A stretch of DNA of 64,000 bases from Aquabacterium sp. GTDB lineage: Bacteria > Pseudomonadota > Gammaproteobacteria > Burkholderiales > Burkholderiaceae_C. The DNA is taken from the NCBI GenBank assembly GCA_030654395.1, contig JAURXM010000132.1, positions 62,001 to 126,000 of the forward strand, given 5' to 3'. Positions 38,493 to 48,009 of this stretch are shown one piece after another. Each line of letters opens with the position of its first letter. The stretch's first letter is position 1. Position numbers and translations under genes: made by a program. The notes below the pieces were generated by a model. That model was not told where the DNA came from and searched no databases. It saw only the letters and a list, made by a program, of their open reading frames with translations.

Positions 38493-38535
38493 AGATGCAT
38501 CACCTAAATCTGTTTTCGCCTGTGATTTGCTGCGC

Positions 38536-39555
<1,020 letters not shown>

Positions 39556-39663
39556 TCAAGGCACTACTTTGACCTTGCTTGATAGCCGCACTCGATAAAG
39601 TGCTTAAAAATCCCGCGCCGATGCCGAAAATTGGAGGGACAGGTTGTATGTCACAACTAAGCA

Positions 39664-39682
39664 CAGGTGAAAAACTCACCTG
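39664..39682 (+). repeat. Inverted repeat upstream of the Crp/Fnr-type gene
   Basis: CAGGTGA and TCACCTG form a perfect 7-bp inverted repeat with a 5-base spacer (AAAAC), followed by a T-rich stretch. It lies 54 bp before the regulator start in the trxB divergent region. It could be an operator or a small hairpin; nothing in the sequence decides which. Confidence 0.45.
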
Positions 39683-39735
39683 ACATTCATTTTTCACTTG
39701 ACAGGCCCACCCCGTCCTAACAAAGAGGAGCCGCC

Positions 39736-40407
39736 ATGGCCATGCTGTCTAATCTCGATCTGATCCGTCGCGTACCGCTGTTCTCTATGCTGACTCAGGC
39801 GCAAGCCGAGTCCATCGCCGACGGCGTGGTCAAGCGGAGGTACCGCCGAGGCGAGTTGATTGTAGAGCGCGGTCGAAAGACCAACTCCCTGTTCATCTTG
39901 CTGACGGGTCGAGCCCGCGTGGTCGCCTCTGACGAGCGTGGACGCGAGGTCATCTTGGCCGTGCTTGAAGCGGGTGATTACTTGGGTGAGATGAGCCTGA
40001 TTGACAACGACCCGCATTCCGCCACCGTCCGTGCTGAGGTGCAAACCGATGTGCTGGTTTTGGGTCGGACTGAGTTTTCTCGCTGCTTGCCAGAGAACTC
40101 ATCCCTGTCTTATGCCATTTTGCGAGGCTTGGTTCAGCGCCTGCGTAGCGCCGACCGTCAAATTGAATCGCTGGCGCTGCTTGATGTTTATGGCCGCGTG
40201 GCCCGTGCCTTGCTGGATATGGCCGACGAAGATGCTGGCGAAAAAGTCATCCGTGGCAAGGTGTCACGTCAGGATCTGGCCAAGCATGTGGGGGCATCGC
40301 GCGAGATGGTCAGTCGCGTGATGAAAGACTTGGAAGAGCGAGGGCTGATTGAAACGCAGGAAACTGGCAGCGTCGTCTTGAAGGAGCGCTTGACCGCAAC
40401 AGCCTGA
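39736..40407 (+). CDS. Crp/Fnr-family transcriptional regulator
   Basis: A 223-residue regulator with an N-terminal cyclic-nucleotide-binding-type beta-roll (about 10-125, including [20 protein letters not shown], where Arg contacts phosphate in cAMP binders) and a C-terminal Crp-type winged helix ([20 protein letters not shown], about 175-195). There are no N-terminal cysteines, so it is not an Fe-S FNR. The recognition helix with SREMVSR is close to the Crp consensus. The ligand, whether cAMP, c-di-GMP or another, cannot be told. GAGGAG at 39725-39730 supports the start. Confidence 0.9.
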   Translation: MAMLSNLDLIRRVPLFSMLTQAQAESIADGVVKRRYRRGELIVERGRKTNSLFILLTGRARVVASDERGREVILAVLEAGDYLGEMSLIDNDPHSATVRAEVQTDVLVLGRTEFSRCLPENSSLSYAILRGLVQRLRSADRQIESLALLDVYGRVARALLDMADEDAGEKVIRGKVSRQDLAKHVGASREMVSRVMKDLEERGLIETQETGSVVLKERLTATA

Positions 40408-40432
40408 CCCAAAAAGCCCGCACAATGTGGGC

Positions 40433-42868
40433 ATGACATTTCCCTTGGGTTCTCTTCACGCTGAAGGCGCCACTTCCTTGCGTCTCACCGGGCGCATGCG
40501 TCGCACACCTGTTGCGCACACCGCTGAGCCGCCAGAGCCAGCGGAAAATTCCCTGCGTTTCCAAGCCAGCTTGTTGCTGGGTGGCGTGCTTTTGCTGTTG
40601 ATTTTGTTGGCTTTACTCAGCCACAACAGGCTTGATTCGGCCTTCACCACATCGGGGCAGCATGGGGTGCCCCGCAATTGGGTTGGGCATTTGGGCGCTT
40701 ACGGTTCTGATGTGGCTCAATTTTTGTTTGGCCAGTCTGTCTGGTTGCTGATGTTGATTGGGCTGCGTGTTTGGTTGAGCGCCTTGGCGCGTTGGCTGCG
40801 CAGGGGCTCTGCGGTCAGCGTCGCCGTAGGCGCATTGCCCACTTTGGTTGACGCCGGTCCTGCATTCTCGACCTTGCGTTTTTGGCTGGGCGTGATCTTG
40901 GTGATGTCGGCCAGCTGCTCACTCGAATGGACGCGGCTTTACCGCAATGAGCTGACCTTAGCCGGAGAGCATGCAGGCGGCATCGTGGGTTTGATGCTGG
41001 GGCAGCTCAGCAGCAAGTGGCTGGGCTTTAATGGCTCTGGCGTATTGTGGATTGCCTTGTTGGTGGCTGGTTCATCCATGGCGATGCGCTTCTCTTGGTT
41101 GGACTTGGCAGAGCGTATTGGCAGCCAGCTAGACCGGCTCCGTCAAAAGCGTGAGATCAAGCGTGAGGTGGCTCAGGACATCCGCATCGGAGAAAAAGCA
41201 TCCATAGAGCGCGAACGCGTGGCAGAAGAGACTCGCCATGAAGCGCCAGCAGAGCCCATTGCCTTGATCATTGCGCAACCTGTTGTTGAGATACCCAAGT
41301 CTCCGCGCGTGGCCAAGGAAAAACAAAAACCGCTCTTTGTTGAAATGAGCGACAACAAGTTGCCGCAGATTGATTTGTTGGACGTCGCTGTTGGCCGTGT
41401 GGAGACTGTGACCGCTGACACCTTGGAGATGACTTCTCGCATGATCGAGAAGAAGCTCAAGGACTTTGGTGTGGAGGTTCGGGTTGTGGCCGCGTCACCA
41501 GGCCCGGTCATCACACGATACGAAATTGAACCAGCGACAGGCGTCAAAGGGTCTCAGATTGTCGGCTTGGCACGGGACTTGGCACGCTCCCTGTCGCTTG
41601 TTTCTATTCGGGTGGTCGAGACCATTCCCGGTAAAAATCTGATGGCGCTGGAGTTGCCTAATGCCAAGCGCCAGATGATTCGCTTGGCTGAGATCCTAGG
41701 CTCGCAGGTCTATAACGAAGCGCAGTCGATGCTGACGATTGGCTTGGGTAAGGACATCGTGGGTGCGCCGGTCGTTGTTGACTTGGCCAAAATGCCGCAC
41801 TGCTTGGTGGCAGGCACGACAGGCTCAGGTAAATCGGTGGGCATCAACGCGACCATTTTGAGTCTGCTGTACAAAGCAGAGGCACGTGATGTGCGCTTGA
41901 TCCTGATCGACCCCAAGATGCTGGAGATGAGCGTCTATGAGGGCATCCCACATTTGCTGTGCCCCGTTGTGATCGACATGAAGCAAGCGGCCAACGCACT
42001 CAACTGGGCTGTTGGTGAGATGGAGCGCCGCTACAAGCTCTTGAGCAAGATGGGTGTGCGTAATCTGGCCGGGTACAACAAAAAAATCGAAGATGCCAAG
42101 CTGCGTGGTGAGTTGATCCCCAACCCCTTTAGCCTGACACCCACTGAGCCTGAGCCCTTGGATCGTTTGCCACACGTCGTGATCGTCATCGACGAGTTGG
42201 CCGACTTGATGATGGTGGTGGGCAAGAAGATTGAAGAGCTGATTGCGCGACTGGCCCAAAAGGCCCGTGCAGCAGGCATTCACTTGATCTTGGCCACGCA
42301 GCGACCCAGTGTGGACGTGATCACGGGTCTGATCAAGGCCAACATCCCGACGCGCATTTCGTTCCAAGTCAGCAGCAAAATTGACAGCCGCACCATCTTG
42401 GATCAGATGGGTGCAGAGGCCTTGCTGGGGCAGGGCGATATGCTGTTTTTGGCGCCTGGTACAGGCTTGCCCGTTCGTGTGCACGGCGCGTTTGTGAGCG
42501 ATGACGAGGTGCACCGCGTGGTGCAGTATCTCAAAACACAAGGCGAGCCGAACTACATAGAGGGCATCTTGGAGGGCGGCACCTTGGGGGATGAGGGCAG
42601 CAATCTCGATGGGTCTCCCTCTGGCGCGCAAGGCGAATCTGATCCGATGTATGACAACGCCGTGGCCATTGTCTTGCAGCACCGCAAGGCGTCGATTTCA
42701 TTGGTGCAGCGGCATCTGCGTATTGGCTACAACCGGGCAGCGCGTTTGTTGGAGCAAATGGAAAAGTCCGGGCTGGTATCGAGCATGGGCACCAATGGCA
42801 ACCGTGAACTGATTGTGCCGGCACGTGGCGGCGAAGGTGGGGCGACTGCCGCCCCTTGGGATGCGTGA
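40433..42868 (+). CDS. ftsK: DNA translocase FtsK
   Basis: An 811-residue septal DNA pump. The N-terminal ~200 residues hold about four TM helices (including [18 protein letters not shown]). The linker is charged and short compared with the very long linkers of enterobacterial FtsK. The motor has Walker [31 protein letters not shown] and [20 protein letters not shown]. The gamma winged-helix domain that reads KOPS is present at the end ([20 protein letters not shown]). It resolves chromosome dimers and clears DNA at division. lolA follows 4 bp later. Confidence 0.95.
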   Translation: MTFPLGSLHAEGATSLRLTGRMRRTPVAHTAEPPEPAENSLRFQASLLLGGVLLLLILLALLSHNRLDSAFTTSGQHGVPRNWVGHLGAYGSDVAQFLFGQSVWLLMLIGLRVWLSALARWLRRGSAVSVAVGALPTLVDAGPAFSTLRFWLGVILVMSASCSLEWTRLYRNELTLAGEHAGGIVGLMLGQLSSKWLGFNGSGVLWIALLVAGSSMAMRFSWLDLAERIGSQLDRLRQKREIKREVAQDIRIGEKASIERERVAEETRHEAPAEPIALIIAQPVVEIPKSPRVAKEKQKPLFVEMSDNKLPQIDLLDVAVGRVETVTADTLEMTSRMIEKKLKDFGVEVRVVAASPGPVITRYEIEPATGVKGSQIVGLARDLARSLSLVSIRVVETIPGKNLMALELPNAKRQMIRLAEILGSQVYNEAQSMLTIGLGKDIVGAPVVVDLAKMPHCLVAGTTGSGKSVGINATILSLLYKAEARDVRLILIDPKMLEMSVYEGIPHLLCPVVIDMKQAANALNWAVGEMERRYKLLSKMGVRNLAGYNKKIEDAKLRGELIPNPFSLTPTEPEPLDRLPHVVIVIDELADLMMVVGKKIEELIARLAQKARAAGIHLILATQRPSVDVITGLIKANIPTRISFQVSSKIDSRTILDQMGAEALLGQGDMLFLAPGTGLPVRVHGAFVSDDEVHRVVQYLKTQGEPNYIEGILEGGTLGDEGSNLDGSPSGAQGESDPMYDNAVAIVLQHRKASISLVQRHLRIGYNRAARLLEQMEKSGLVSSMGTNGNRELIVPARGGEGGATAAPWDA

Positions 42869-42872
42869 TGTG

Positions 42873-43562
42873 ATGATGAATCGATACTCCTTTGTGCGCC
42901 TCACAGCGTTGTCTATGAGCTTGATGGCGGCGGTCGGCGTTGCTCGTGCCGATGCGGTGGAGACACTGCGGCACTTTGTTAAAAATGTACAAACAGGGCG
43001 AGGCAATTTCATCCAAGTGGTGACATCACCTGACGGCAAAAAGGTGCGCAAGTCAACGGGCACGCTGGAGTTCCAGCGCCCGAATCGGTTTCGTTTTGCT
43101 TATGCTGGGCCAACAGAGCAACTCATTGTGGGTGATGGCAAGCAGGTCTGGCTTTATGACGCTGACCTGAATCAAGTCACCGTTCGGCCTATGAGCCAAG
43201 CACTGGGTGCCACACCTGCGGCACTGTTATCTGGCGGGACTTTGGATAAGGACTTCACACTGAAGGCTGTGACTGGAACGTCGTCGAGTGCGGCGGCCGC
43301 GACCTCGACGCTTTCACAGTTAAACCAACAGACAGTGGCACCTCTGGAGTGGGTGGAGGCTTTGCCTCGCCATCAAGAAGGCCAATTCCAGTCCGTGCGC
43401 GTGGGCTTTAAGAACGGCCAATTGGCTGCCCTGGAGATCCTGGACAGCTTTGGTCAACGCTCACGGTTGGACTTTGCTCAGTTCGAGCCCAAAGTGGCCT
43501 TGGCTGCCACTCGGTTTCAATTCACACCACCGCCTGGGGTGGATGTGCTGAACCAGCCCTGA
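42873..43562 (+). CDS. lolA: Outer-membrane lipoprotein carrier protein LolA
   Basis: A 229-residue periplasmic chaperone that ferries lipoproteins from LolCDE to LolB. A signal peptide (about 1-26, ending VGVARA) precedes AVETLRHFVKNVQTGRGNFI. The family segment RPNRFRFAYAGPTEQLIVGD (open beta-barrel with buried Arg) and VWLYDADLNQVTVRPMSQAL are clear. The start could be ATG 42861, 42873 or 42876; 42873 avoids overlap with ftsK and gives a normal signal peptide. The ftsK-lolA-rarA neighbourhood is common in Proteobacteria; here the helicase gene is inserted on the opposite strand. Confidence 0.92.
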   Translation: MMNRYSFVRLTALSMSLMAAVGVARADAVETLRHFVKNVQTGRGNFIQVVTSPDGKKVRKSTGTLEFQRPNRFRFAYAGPTEQLIVGDGKQVWLYDADLNQVTVRPMSQALGATPAALLSGGTLDKDFTLKAVTGTSSSAAAATSTLSQLNQQTVAPLEWVEALPRHQEGQFQSVRVGFKNGQLAALEILDSFGQRSRLDFAQFEPKVALAATRFQFTPPPGVDVLNQP

Positions 43563-43646
43563 ACACACCAAGGGGTGTCATACAGGGCTGATTGATATAT
43601 GTGCCGGATACAAGCGTATCCGGACTTCTTCCTGCTTTGTTTAAGA

Positions 43647-43673
43647 TTCAGACCCATACATTGTGGGTCTGAA
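43647..43673. terminator. Hairpin between convergent lolA and rhlE
   Basis: TTCAGACCCA (43647-43656) pairs perfectly with TGGGTCTGAA (43664-43673), a 10-bp stem with a 7-base loop, sitting 14 bp from the rhlE stop and 84 bp from the lolA stop. A second smaller hairpin (CCGGATA/TATCCGG, 43604-43623) lies on the lolA side. U-tracts are poor, so they may act as 3' stabilisers as well as terminators. Confidence 0.6.
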
Positions 43674-43687
43674 CTTCATGCCTTCAC

Positions 43688-45496
43688 TCAGTCTTCACGC
43701 TTGCTGAAGCCTGGGCGCTTGCCACCAAATGCTGGCTTAGGGCCGCCCGCTGGCTTGAAGCCAGGCTTGGCACCAAAAGGCTTGTTGAAACCAGACTTGT
43801 CACCATAGCTCTTGCCAGCAGGCTTGGCATACGAAGGGCGGTCGCCTTGCGGACGGTCACCAAACGCAGGGCGGTCGCCACCAAAGGCTGGGCGATCACC
43901 GCGAGGACGGTCACCAAATGAAGGGCGGTCGCCACCAAAAGATGGGCGATCGCCACGAGGACGGTCACCAAATGAAGGACGGTCACCAAATGAAGGACGG
44001 TCGCCACCAAAAGATGGGCGATCACCACGAGGGCGGTCGTTGAATGATGGGCGATCGCCGCCACCGAAACCACCACCTTCGCGGTTGGCGCCGAAACGTG
44101 GCGCACCACGGTCTTCACGGTTGCGTTGACCTGGCATGGGCTTGCCACCACCAGTACGCGGGCCACGGCTGTCGCCAGCACCGGCCTTCATCTTTGGCTC
44201 AAGGCCAGCGATGACGGCTTCAGGCACGCGCTGCGTGGTGAAGCGCTCAATGCGGCGCATCATGGGCACGTCACGACGCTCGCACAAAGTGACAGCCAAA
44301 CCACTGCGACCAGCACGACCTGTACGGCCGATACGATGGACGTAGTCTTCTGGCTTCATGGGCATGCCATAGTTGATCACGTGGGTGATCGTGGGCACGT
44401 CAATGCCGCGGGCAGCGACGTCAGTGGCCACCAAGACGCGCAATTCACGTGAACGCAAACCTTGCAGTACGCGGTTACGGCGGCCTTGTGGCATGCCACC
44501 GTGCAGTGCGGCAACAGCGTGACCCATGTCAGCCAAGCGATCGGCCAAGATGTCAGCGTCACGTTGTGTGCTTGTGAAGATCACGGCTTGATCCACGTCA
44601 CGCGAGGTCAACAAGCTGTCGAGCAAGTCATTCTTGTGGGACAACGAGTCAGCCAAGTGCAGGCGTTGTTCGATGTTGGCGTGGCCATCGGTGTGCGATG
44701 TCACTTCGATGGTCACTGCATCACGTGTCAAACGTTGAGCCAGTTGACCAACGTGACCAGCAAAGGTCGCGCTGAACATCAGGGTCTGACGGTTTTCAGG
44801 TGTCTTATCTGCGATGGCTTCGATGTCATCGATGAAGCCCATGTCCAGCATGCGGTCAGCCTCGTCCAAAATCAGGACTTCGAGGTTGTCCAGCACAGCC
44901 GCGCCAGTGCTCATGTGGTCAAGCAAGCGACCTGGGGTGGCAATCAGCACATCCAAGGGGCCGCGCAATGCCTTGAGTTGGGCAGCGTAAGGCACGCCAC
45001 CCACGATGGTGGCCACACGCAAACCTTGCATGTGACGGCCATACGTGTCGGCAGCCTTGGCTACTTGCATGGCCAACTCGCGGGTAGGGGCCAGCACCAA
45101 GATGCGGGGGCCGTAAGTCTTGCCCTTTTCGCGGCGTTTTGCTGTGTCCGTGCGAGCGGCAATGATGCGCTCCAACGAAGGCAAGATGAAGGCGGCGGTC
45201 TTGCCGCTACCTGTGCTGGAAGCCACGCGCAGATCGGTGCCTTTCATGGCAGCCGGAATGGCTTCGATTTGCACGGACGTTGGCTGGGTATAGCCAGAGT
45301 CGGCCAGTGCACGGCACAGCGTGGCGCTCAGGCCCAAAGATTCAAAGTTGGGGCCGCTGGCAGCCTGTGCGGCCTCAGCCGTGTCTTCGCAGTCAAAGGC
45401 TGCATCGATCGTGGCTGTGCTGTGTGCGTCAACGCGGGATTCGTCAATAGACGATTCGATTTGATCGTTTTGGGTCAATTGGTTTTCTTGAGACAT
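43688..45496 (-). CDS. rhlE: DEAD-box ATP-dependent RNA helicase (RhlE-like)
   Basis: A 602-residue RNA helicase. Ordered motifs: Q motif QPTSVQIEAIP, I ASSTGSGKTAAF, Ia PTRELAMQ, Ib TPGRLLDH, II DEADRMLDMGF, III SATFAG, IV VIFTST, V ATDVAARGIDVPT, VI HRIGRTGRAGR. The N-terminal 45 residues are acidic. The last ~150 residues are a basic low-complexity tail built of GDRPSFG-type repeats, expected to bind RNA non-specifically. Such helicases remodel RNA in ribosome assembly and decay and are often cold-induced. The start at 45496 has a GAAAGAAG site. The predicted promoter at 45847-45875 leaves an unusually long leader. Confidence 0.92.
   Translation of the reverse strand: MSQENQLTQNDQIESSIDESRVDAHSTATIDAAFDCEDTAEAAQAASGPNFESLGLSATLCRALADSGYTQPTSVQIEAIPAAMKGTDLRVASSTGSGKTAAFILPSLERIIAARTDTAKRREKGKTYGPRILVLAPTRELAMQVAKAADTYGRHMQGLRVATIVGGVPYAAQLKALRGPLDVLIATPGRLLDHMSTGAAVLDNLEVLILDEADRMLDMGFIDDIEAIADKTPENRQTLMFSATFAGHVGQLAQRLTRDAVTIEVTSHTDGHANIEQRLHLADSLSHKNDLLDSLLTSRDVDQAVIFTSTQRDADILADRLADMGHAVAALHGGMPQGRRNRVLQGLRSRELRVLVATDVAARGIDVPTITHVINYGMPMKPEDYVHRIGRTGRAGRSGLAVTLCERRDVPMMRRIERFTTQRVPEAVIAGLEPKMKAGAGDSRGPRTGGGKPMPGQRNREDRGAPRFGANREGGGFGGGDRPSFNDRPRGDRPSFGGDRPSFGDRPSFGDRPRGDRPSFGGDRPSFGDRPRGDRPAFGGDRPAFGDRPQGDRPSYAKPAGKSYGDKSGFNKPFGAKPGFKPAGGPKPAFGGKRPGFSKRED
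43829..44061 (-). repeat. Tandem GDRPSFG-type coding repeats in the rhlE tail
   Basis: About a dozen short degenerate copies of a GDRP-x-FG or GDRPRG unit occur in tandem, with longer nearly identical blocks at the DNA level (for example the GGACGGTCACCAAATGAAGG element appears repeatedly between 43914 and 44000). All units keep frame. Such arrays change copy number by slippage or recombination, which would lengthen or shorten the RNA-binding tail. Confidence 0.85.
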
Positions 45497-45840
45497 AACT
45501 TCTTTCAAGCATGACAAAGCGCTGCCACTTGCCAGAAAAGGCAAGCAACAAAACGCCACGGCCAGGCGTTGACAAAATGTCAGACGGCCTGAGCCAAGGT
45601 GGGGTCGCTATGGATTTCGTGTCCAGACTTCGTGATCGGCGCACGTGGCGCTACAGATGATCACGGTGAGTCGGTTGAAAGCGACGGCATCGCCGCCAAC
45701 CGGAACTCAAGACACGCTCATGGACGGCACCCGACGCGTTTGCGTGGTGTCGACCCGGCTTGAAAAGGTCAGAGGGGATGATCTTTTGATTCGACGCTCG
45801 CCTTGGTAGGCTATGCATAAACTTCAGATGAGCGGCGAAT
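45497..45840 (-). other. Predicted long 5' leader of rhlE (no gene seen)
   Basis: This stretch has no convincing gene. If the promoter at 45847-45875 is used, it is transcribed as a leader of about 340 nt upstream of rhlE. It contains a structured element: CGGTTG (45702-45697) pairs with CAACCG (45677-45672) around a G/C-rich inner helix. A long structured leader would suit post-transcriptional or cold-shock control, known for several DEAD-box helicase mRNAs. It could instead carry a separate small RNA. Confidence 0.5.
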
Positions 45841-45846
45841 TCAGGG

Positions 45847-45875
45847 ATTATCCTATGTCTTTGGTCATCTGTCAA
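45847..45875 (-). promoter_or_regulatory. Sigma-70-like promoter for rhlE leader
   Basis: On the minus strand a perfect TTGACA (45875-45870) and GATAAT (45852-45847; 5 of 6 matches to TATAAT) are spaced by exactly 17 bases. It points toward rhlE, 344 bp upstream of its ATG after the start site. It lies only 36 bp from the divergent rarA start. Confidence 0.72.
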
Positions 45876-45910
45876 GTTGACCTCACCTTACGCTTTGGTA
45901 GCCGCCATTC

Positions 45911-47212
45911 ATGGTCGATCTTTTTAAGCTGGAACCCCAACCTCCACTGGCGGAGGCGCTGCGGCCGCATCAACTGTCGGACGTCATTGGACAGTCGCAT
46001 CTGCTGGGGGATGGCAAGCCTTTGAAGCTGGCATTTCAGTCCGGTAAGGCCCATTCGATGATCTTGTGGGGCCCGCCTGGTGTCGGCAAGACCACGCTCG
46101 CCCGATTGACAGCGCAGGCCTTTGATTGCGAGTTCATTGCCTTGTCGGCCGTGTTCTCGGGTGTGAAGGACATTCGCGCGGCGATGGAACAGGCGGAGCA
46201 AAACTTAGCGCGTGGCAAGCACACCATCTTGTTTGTCGATGAGATCCATCGCTTCAATAAATCGCAACAAGATGCGTTGCTGCCCTACGCCGAGTCGGGT
46301 TTGGTGACCTTCATTGGCGCCACCACAGAGAACCCTTCGTTTGAAGTGAACTCAGCCTTATTGTCTCGGGCTCAGGTGTATGTACTGAAGTCACTGACCG
46401 AAGATGAGTTGAAGTTGTTGCTGCTGCGCGTGCGCGAGAAGGCCTTGCCGCATTTGCAGTTTGATGACTTGGCTGTGGACACCTTGGTAGGTTACGCCGA
46501 CGGTGATGCCCGGCGTTTTTTGAATCTGCTTGAACAATGTAATTCGGCTGCAGGCGCAGCAGGCATCACGGCGATCGACGCCACTTTTATCCAAAATGCG
46601 CTCACGCTCAACGCACGCCGCTTTGATAAAGGCGGGGATAACTTCTACGATCAAATATCGGCCTTGCACAAATCCGTGCGGGGCTCGAACCCCGATGGTG
46701 CCTTGTATTGGTTGTGCCGCATGCTCGATGGCGGTGCTGACCCGCGTTACTTGTCTCGCCGTATTGTGCGCATGGCATGGGAGGACATCGGCTTGGCCGA
46801 CCCGCGTGCCATGCAGATCGCCAACGATGCGGCCTTGACCTTCGAGCGGTTGGGCTCACCAGAAGGTGAGTTGGCTTTGGGACAAGCTGTGATCTATCTG
46901 GCTGTCGCAGCCAAAAGCAATGCGGGGTACAAAGCCTATAACCAAGCACGTGCTTTTGTGAAGCAAGATGGGTCGCGTGAGGTGCCTGTGCACCTGCGCA
47001 ATGCACCCACCAAGCTGATGAAAGAGCTTGGTTATGGTCATGAGTACCGTTATGCCCATGATGAGCCTCATGCTTATGCAGCGGGCGAGACTTATCTACC
47101 TGAGAGCATGACACCGCCCGACTGGTACCAGCCCGTGCCACGTGGCCTAGAGGCCAAGATTGCGGACAAGATGGCGTTTCTTAAAAAGCTGGATGACGAG
47201 GCTGGCGCCTAG
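45911..47212 (+). CDS. rarA: Replication-associated recombination protein RarA
   Basis: A 433-residue AAA+ clamp-loader-like ATPase (RarA/MgsA, homologue of WRNIP1) acting at stalled replication forks. The N-terminus has LAEALRPHQLSDVIGQSHLL, Walker A is WGPPGVGKTTLARL (near 50), Walker B is LFVDEIHRFNKSQQDALLPY and sensor 1 is IGATTENPSFEVNSALLSR. The C-terminal tetramerisation part ends around RGLEAKIADKMAFLKKLD. Length is typical. It usually follows lolA; here rhlE sits between on the other strand. Its stop is 7 bp from the convergent tssL stop. Confidence 0.95.
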   Translation: MVDLFKLEPQPPLAEALRPHQLSDVIGQSHLLGDGKPLKLAFQSGKAHSMILWGPPGVGKTTLARLTAQAFDCEFIALSAVFSGVKDIRAAMEQAEQNLARGKHTILFVDEIHRFNKSQQDALLPYAESGLVTFIGATTENPSFEVNSALLSRAQVYVLKSLTEDELKLLLLRVREKALPHLQFDDLAVDTLVGYADGDARRFLNLLEQCNSAAGAAGITAIDATFIQNALTLNARRFDKGGDNFYDQISALHKSVRGSNPDGALYWLCRMLDGGADPRYLSRRIVRMAWEDIGLADPRAMQIANDAALTFERLGSPEGELALGQAVIYLAVAAKSNAGYKAYNQARAFVKQDGSREVPVHLRNAPTKLMKELGYGHEYRYAHDEPHAYAAGETYLPESMTPPDWYQPVPRGLEAKIADKMAFLKKLDDEAGA

Positions 47213-47219
47213 GTGCGTG

Positions 47220-47996
47220 TCACGGCAGTGTGATGGTGATATTGGCCACCTGAGGGGCCAGTTGAACGATATGGTGGTACTCGCCTAATGACTGCTTGGT
47301 GTGTTCTGTCAGTTGCCAGCGCAAGCCCGTAAAGCCCAGTAGGGCCAGTAAGCTCAGTGCGGATCCAGCGACCCACAGTGGGACCTCGTTTTTGAGTTGA
47401 TGACGCACGCGGTCTGGCGCAGCCCAATTTGGCGCAAAACCTGAGCTATGCCCTTTAAGCCGAGCGACCTCGTCTCCTAAGCGAGCGGTCAGGTAGTTCA
47501 GCTTCTCGCTGCCCTCTAAGAGGTATTTGCCCTGGAAGCCCAGGAGCAGGCACATGTGAAACACCTCCATGGCTTGCACACGTGCGGCGCCTTCTCTGCG
47601 CATGTGTTCCAGCTTCTCGAAGAACTGCTCGCCAGCCAGTTGTTCGCCAAAGAACTGCAGTTGCAAAGGAAGGCGTTGCCAAGACTCCTTTGCCTTGAAG
47701 TTGGACATCAAGATGGCCTCATCTACGGTGGCGCAAAAGGCAAACTTGCAGGCGTAGATGTCTTCTGTTGATGCACGTTGGCGGGTGGCTCCACGCTCGA
47801 ACTCGGTCAAAAACTGTTTGATGCGCTCGCGGAAAATCTCCGCGTCGAGCGGTGCGTTTTTGGCTTTAAGAAGGAACAGCAGGTAAAACCCATCGTAGGT
47901 CAGATCCAACAAGCTGCTTGATCCGTTGGTACCCGTGATGGATTGGGAAGGGTTGCTGTCGCTGAACAAGCGTGGTGCTTTGGGTGAGGTAGCCAT
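47220..47996 (-). CDS. tssL: Type VI secretion membrane protein TssL (DotU/IcmH)
   Basis: A 258-residue inner-membrane component of the T6SS envelope complex (TssJLM). The DotU-type cytoplasmic domain has LLDLTYDGFYLLFLLKAKNA, ACKFAFCATVDEAILMSNF and the family motif VFHMCLLLGFQGKYLLEGSE. One C-terminal TM helix is present (about 212-232, VAGSALSLLALLGFTGL), followed by about 25 periplasmic residues. The OmpA/peptidoglycan-binding extension found on some TssL proteins is absent. It is the last gene of tssJ-tssK-tssL, and the expected partner tssM is not adjacent: rarA follows directly. Confidence 0.92.
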   Translation of the reverse strand: MATSPKAPRLFSDSNPSQSITGTNGSSSLLDLTYDGFYLLFLLKAKNAPLDAEIFRERIKQFLTEFERGATRQRASTEDIYACKFAFCATVDEAILMSNFKAKESWQRLPLQLQFFGEQLAGEQFFEKLEHMRREGAARVQAMEVFHMCLLLGFQGKYLLEGSEKLNYLTARLGDEVARLKGHSSGFAPNWAAPDRVRHQLKNEVPLWVAGSALSLLALLGFTGLRWQLTEHTKQSLGEYHHIVQLAPQVANITITLP

Positions 47997-48009
47997 GTCA
48001 CTATCCTGT

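Noticed and set aside
38325..38507. 60-residue plus-strand open frame between rpmB and trxB
   Set aside because: It covers the rpmB promoter on the other strand and has no coding signature.
43829..44061. Possible CRISPR-like array
   Set aside because: The repeats are directly adjacent, vary in length, have no unique spacers and encode a continuous in-frame protein tail.
44462..45514. 350-residue open frame antisense to rhlE
   Set aside because: It is the complement of helicase motifs and has no family resemblance of its own.
45651..45875. 74-residue open frame upstream of rhlE on the minus strand
   Set aside because: It starts within the predicted promoter, lacks a ribosome-binding site and shows no family resemblance; treated as leader sequence.
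46676..46695. tRNA-like T-arm sequence (GGGGCTCGAACCCC)
   Set aside because: It lies inside the intact rarA frame, with no acceptor stem, anticodon arm or CCA context around it.
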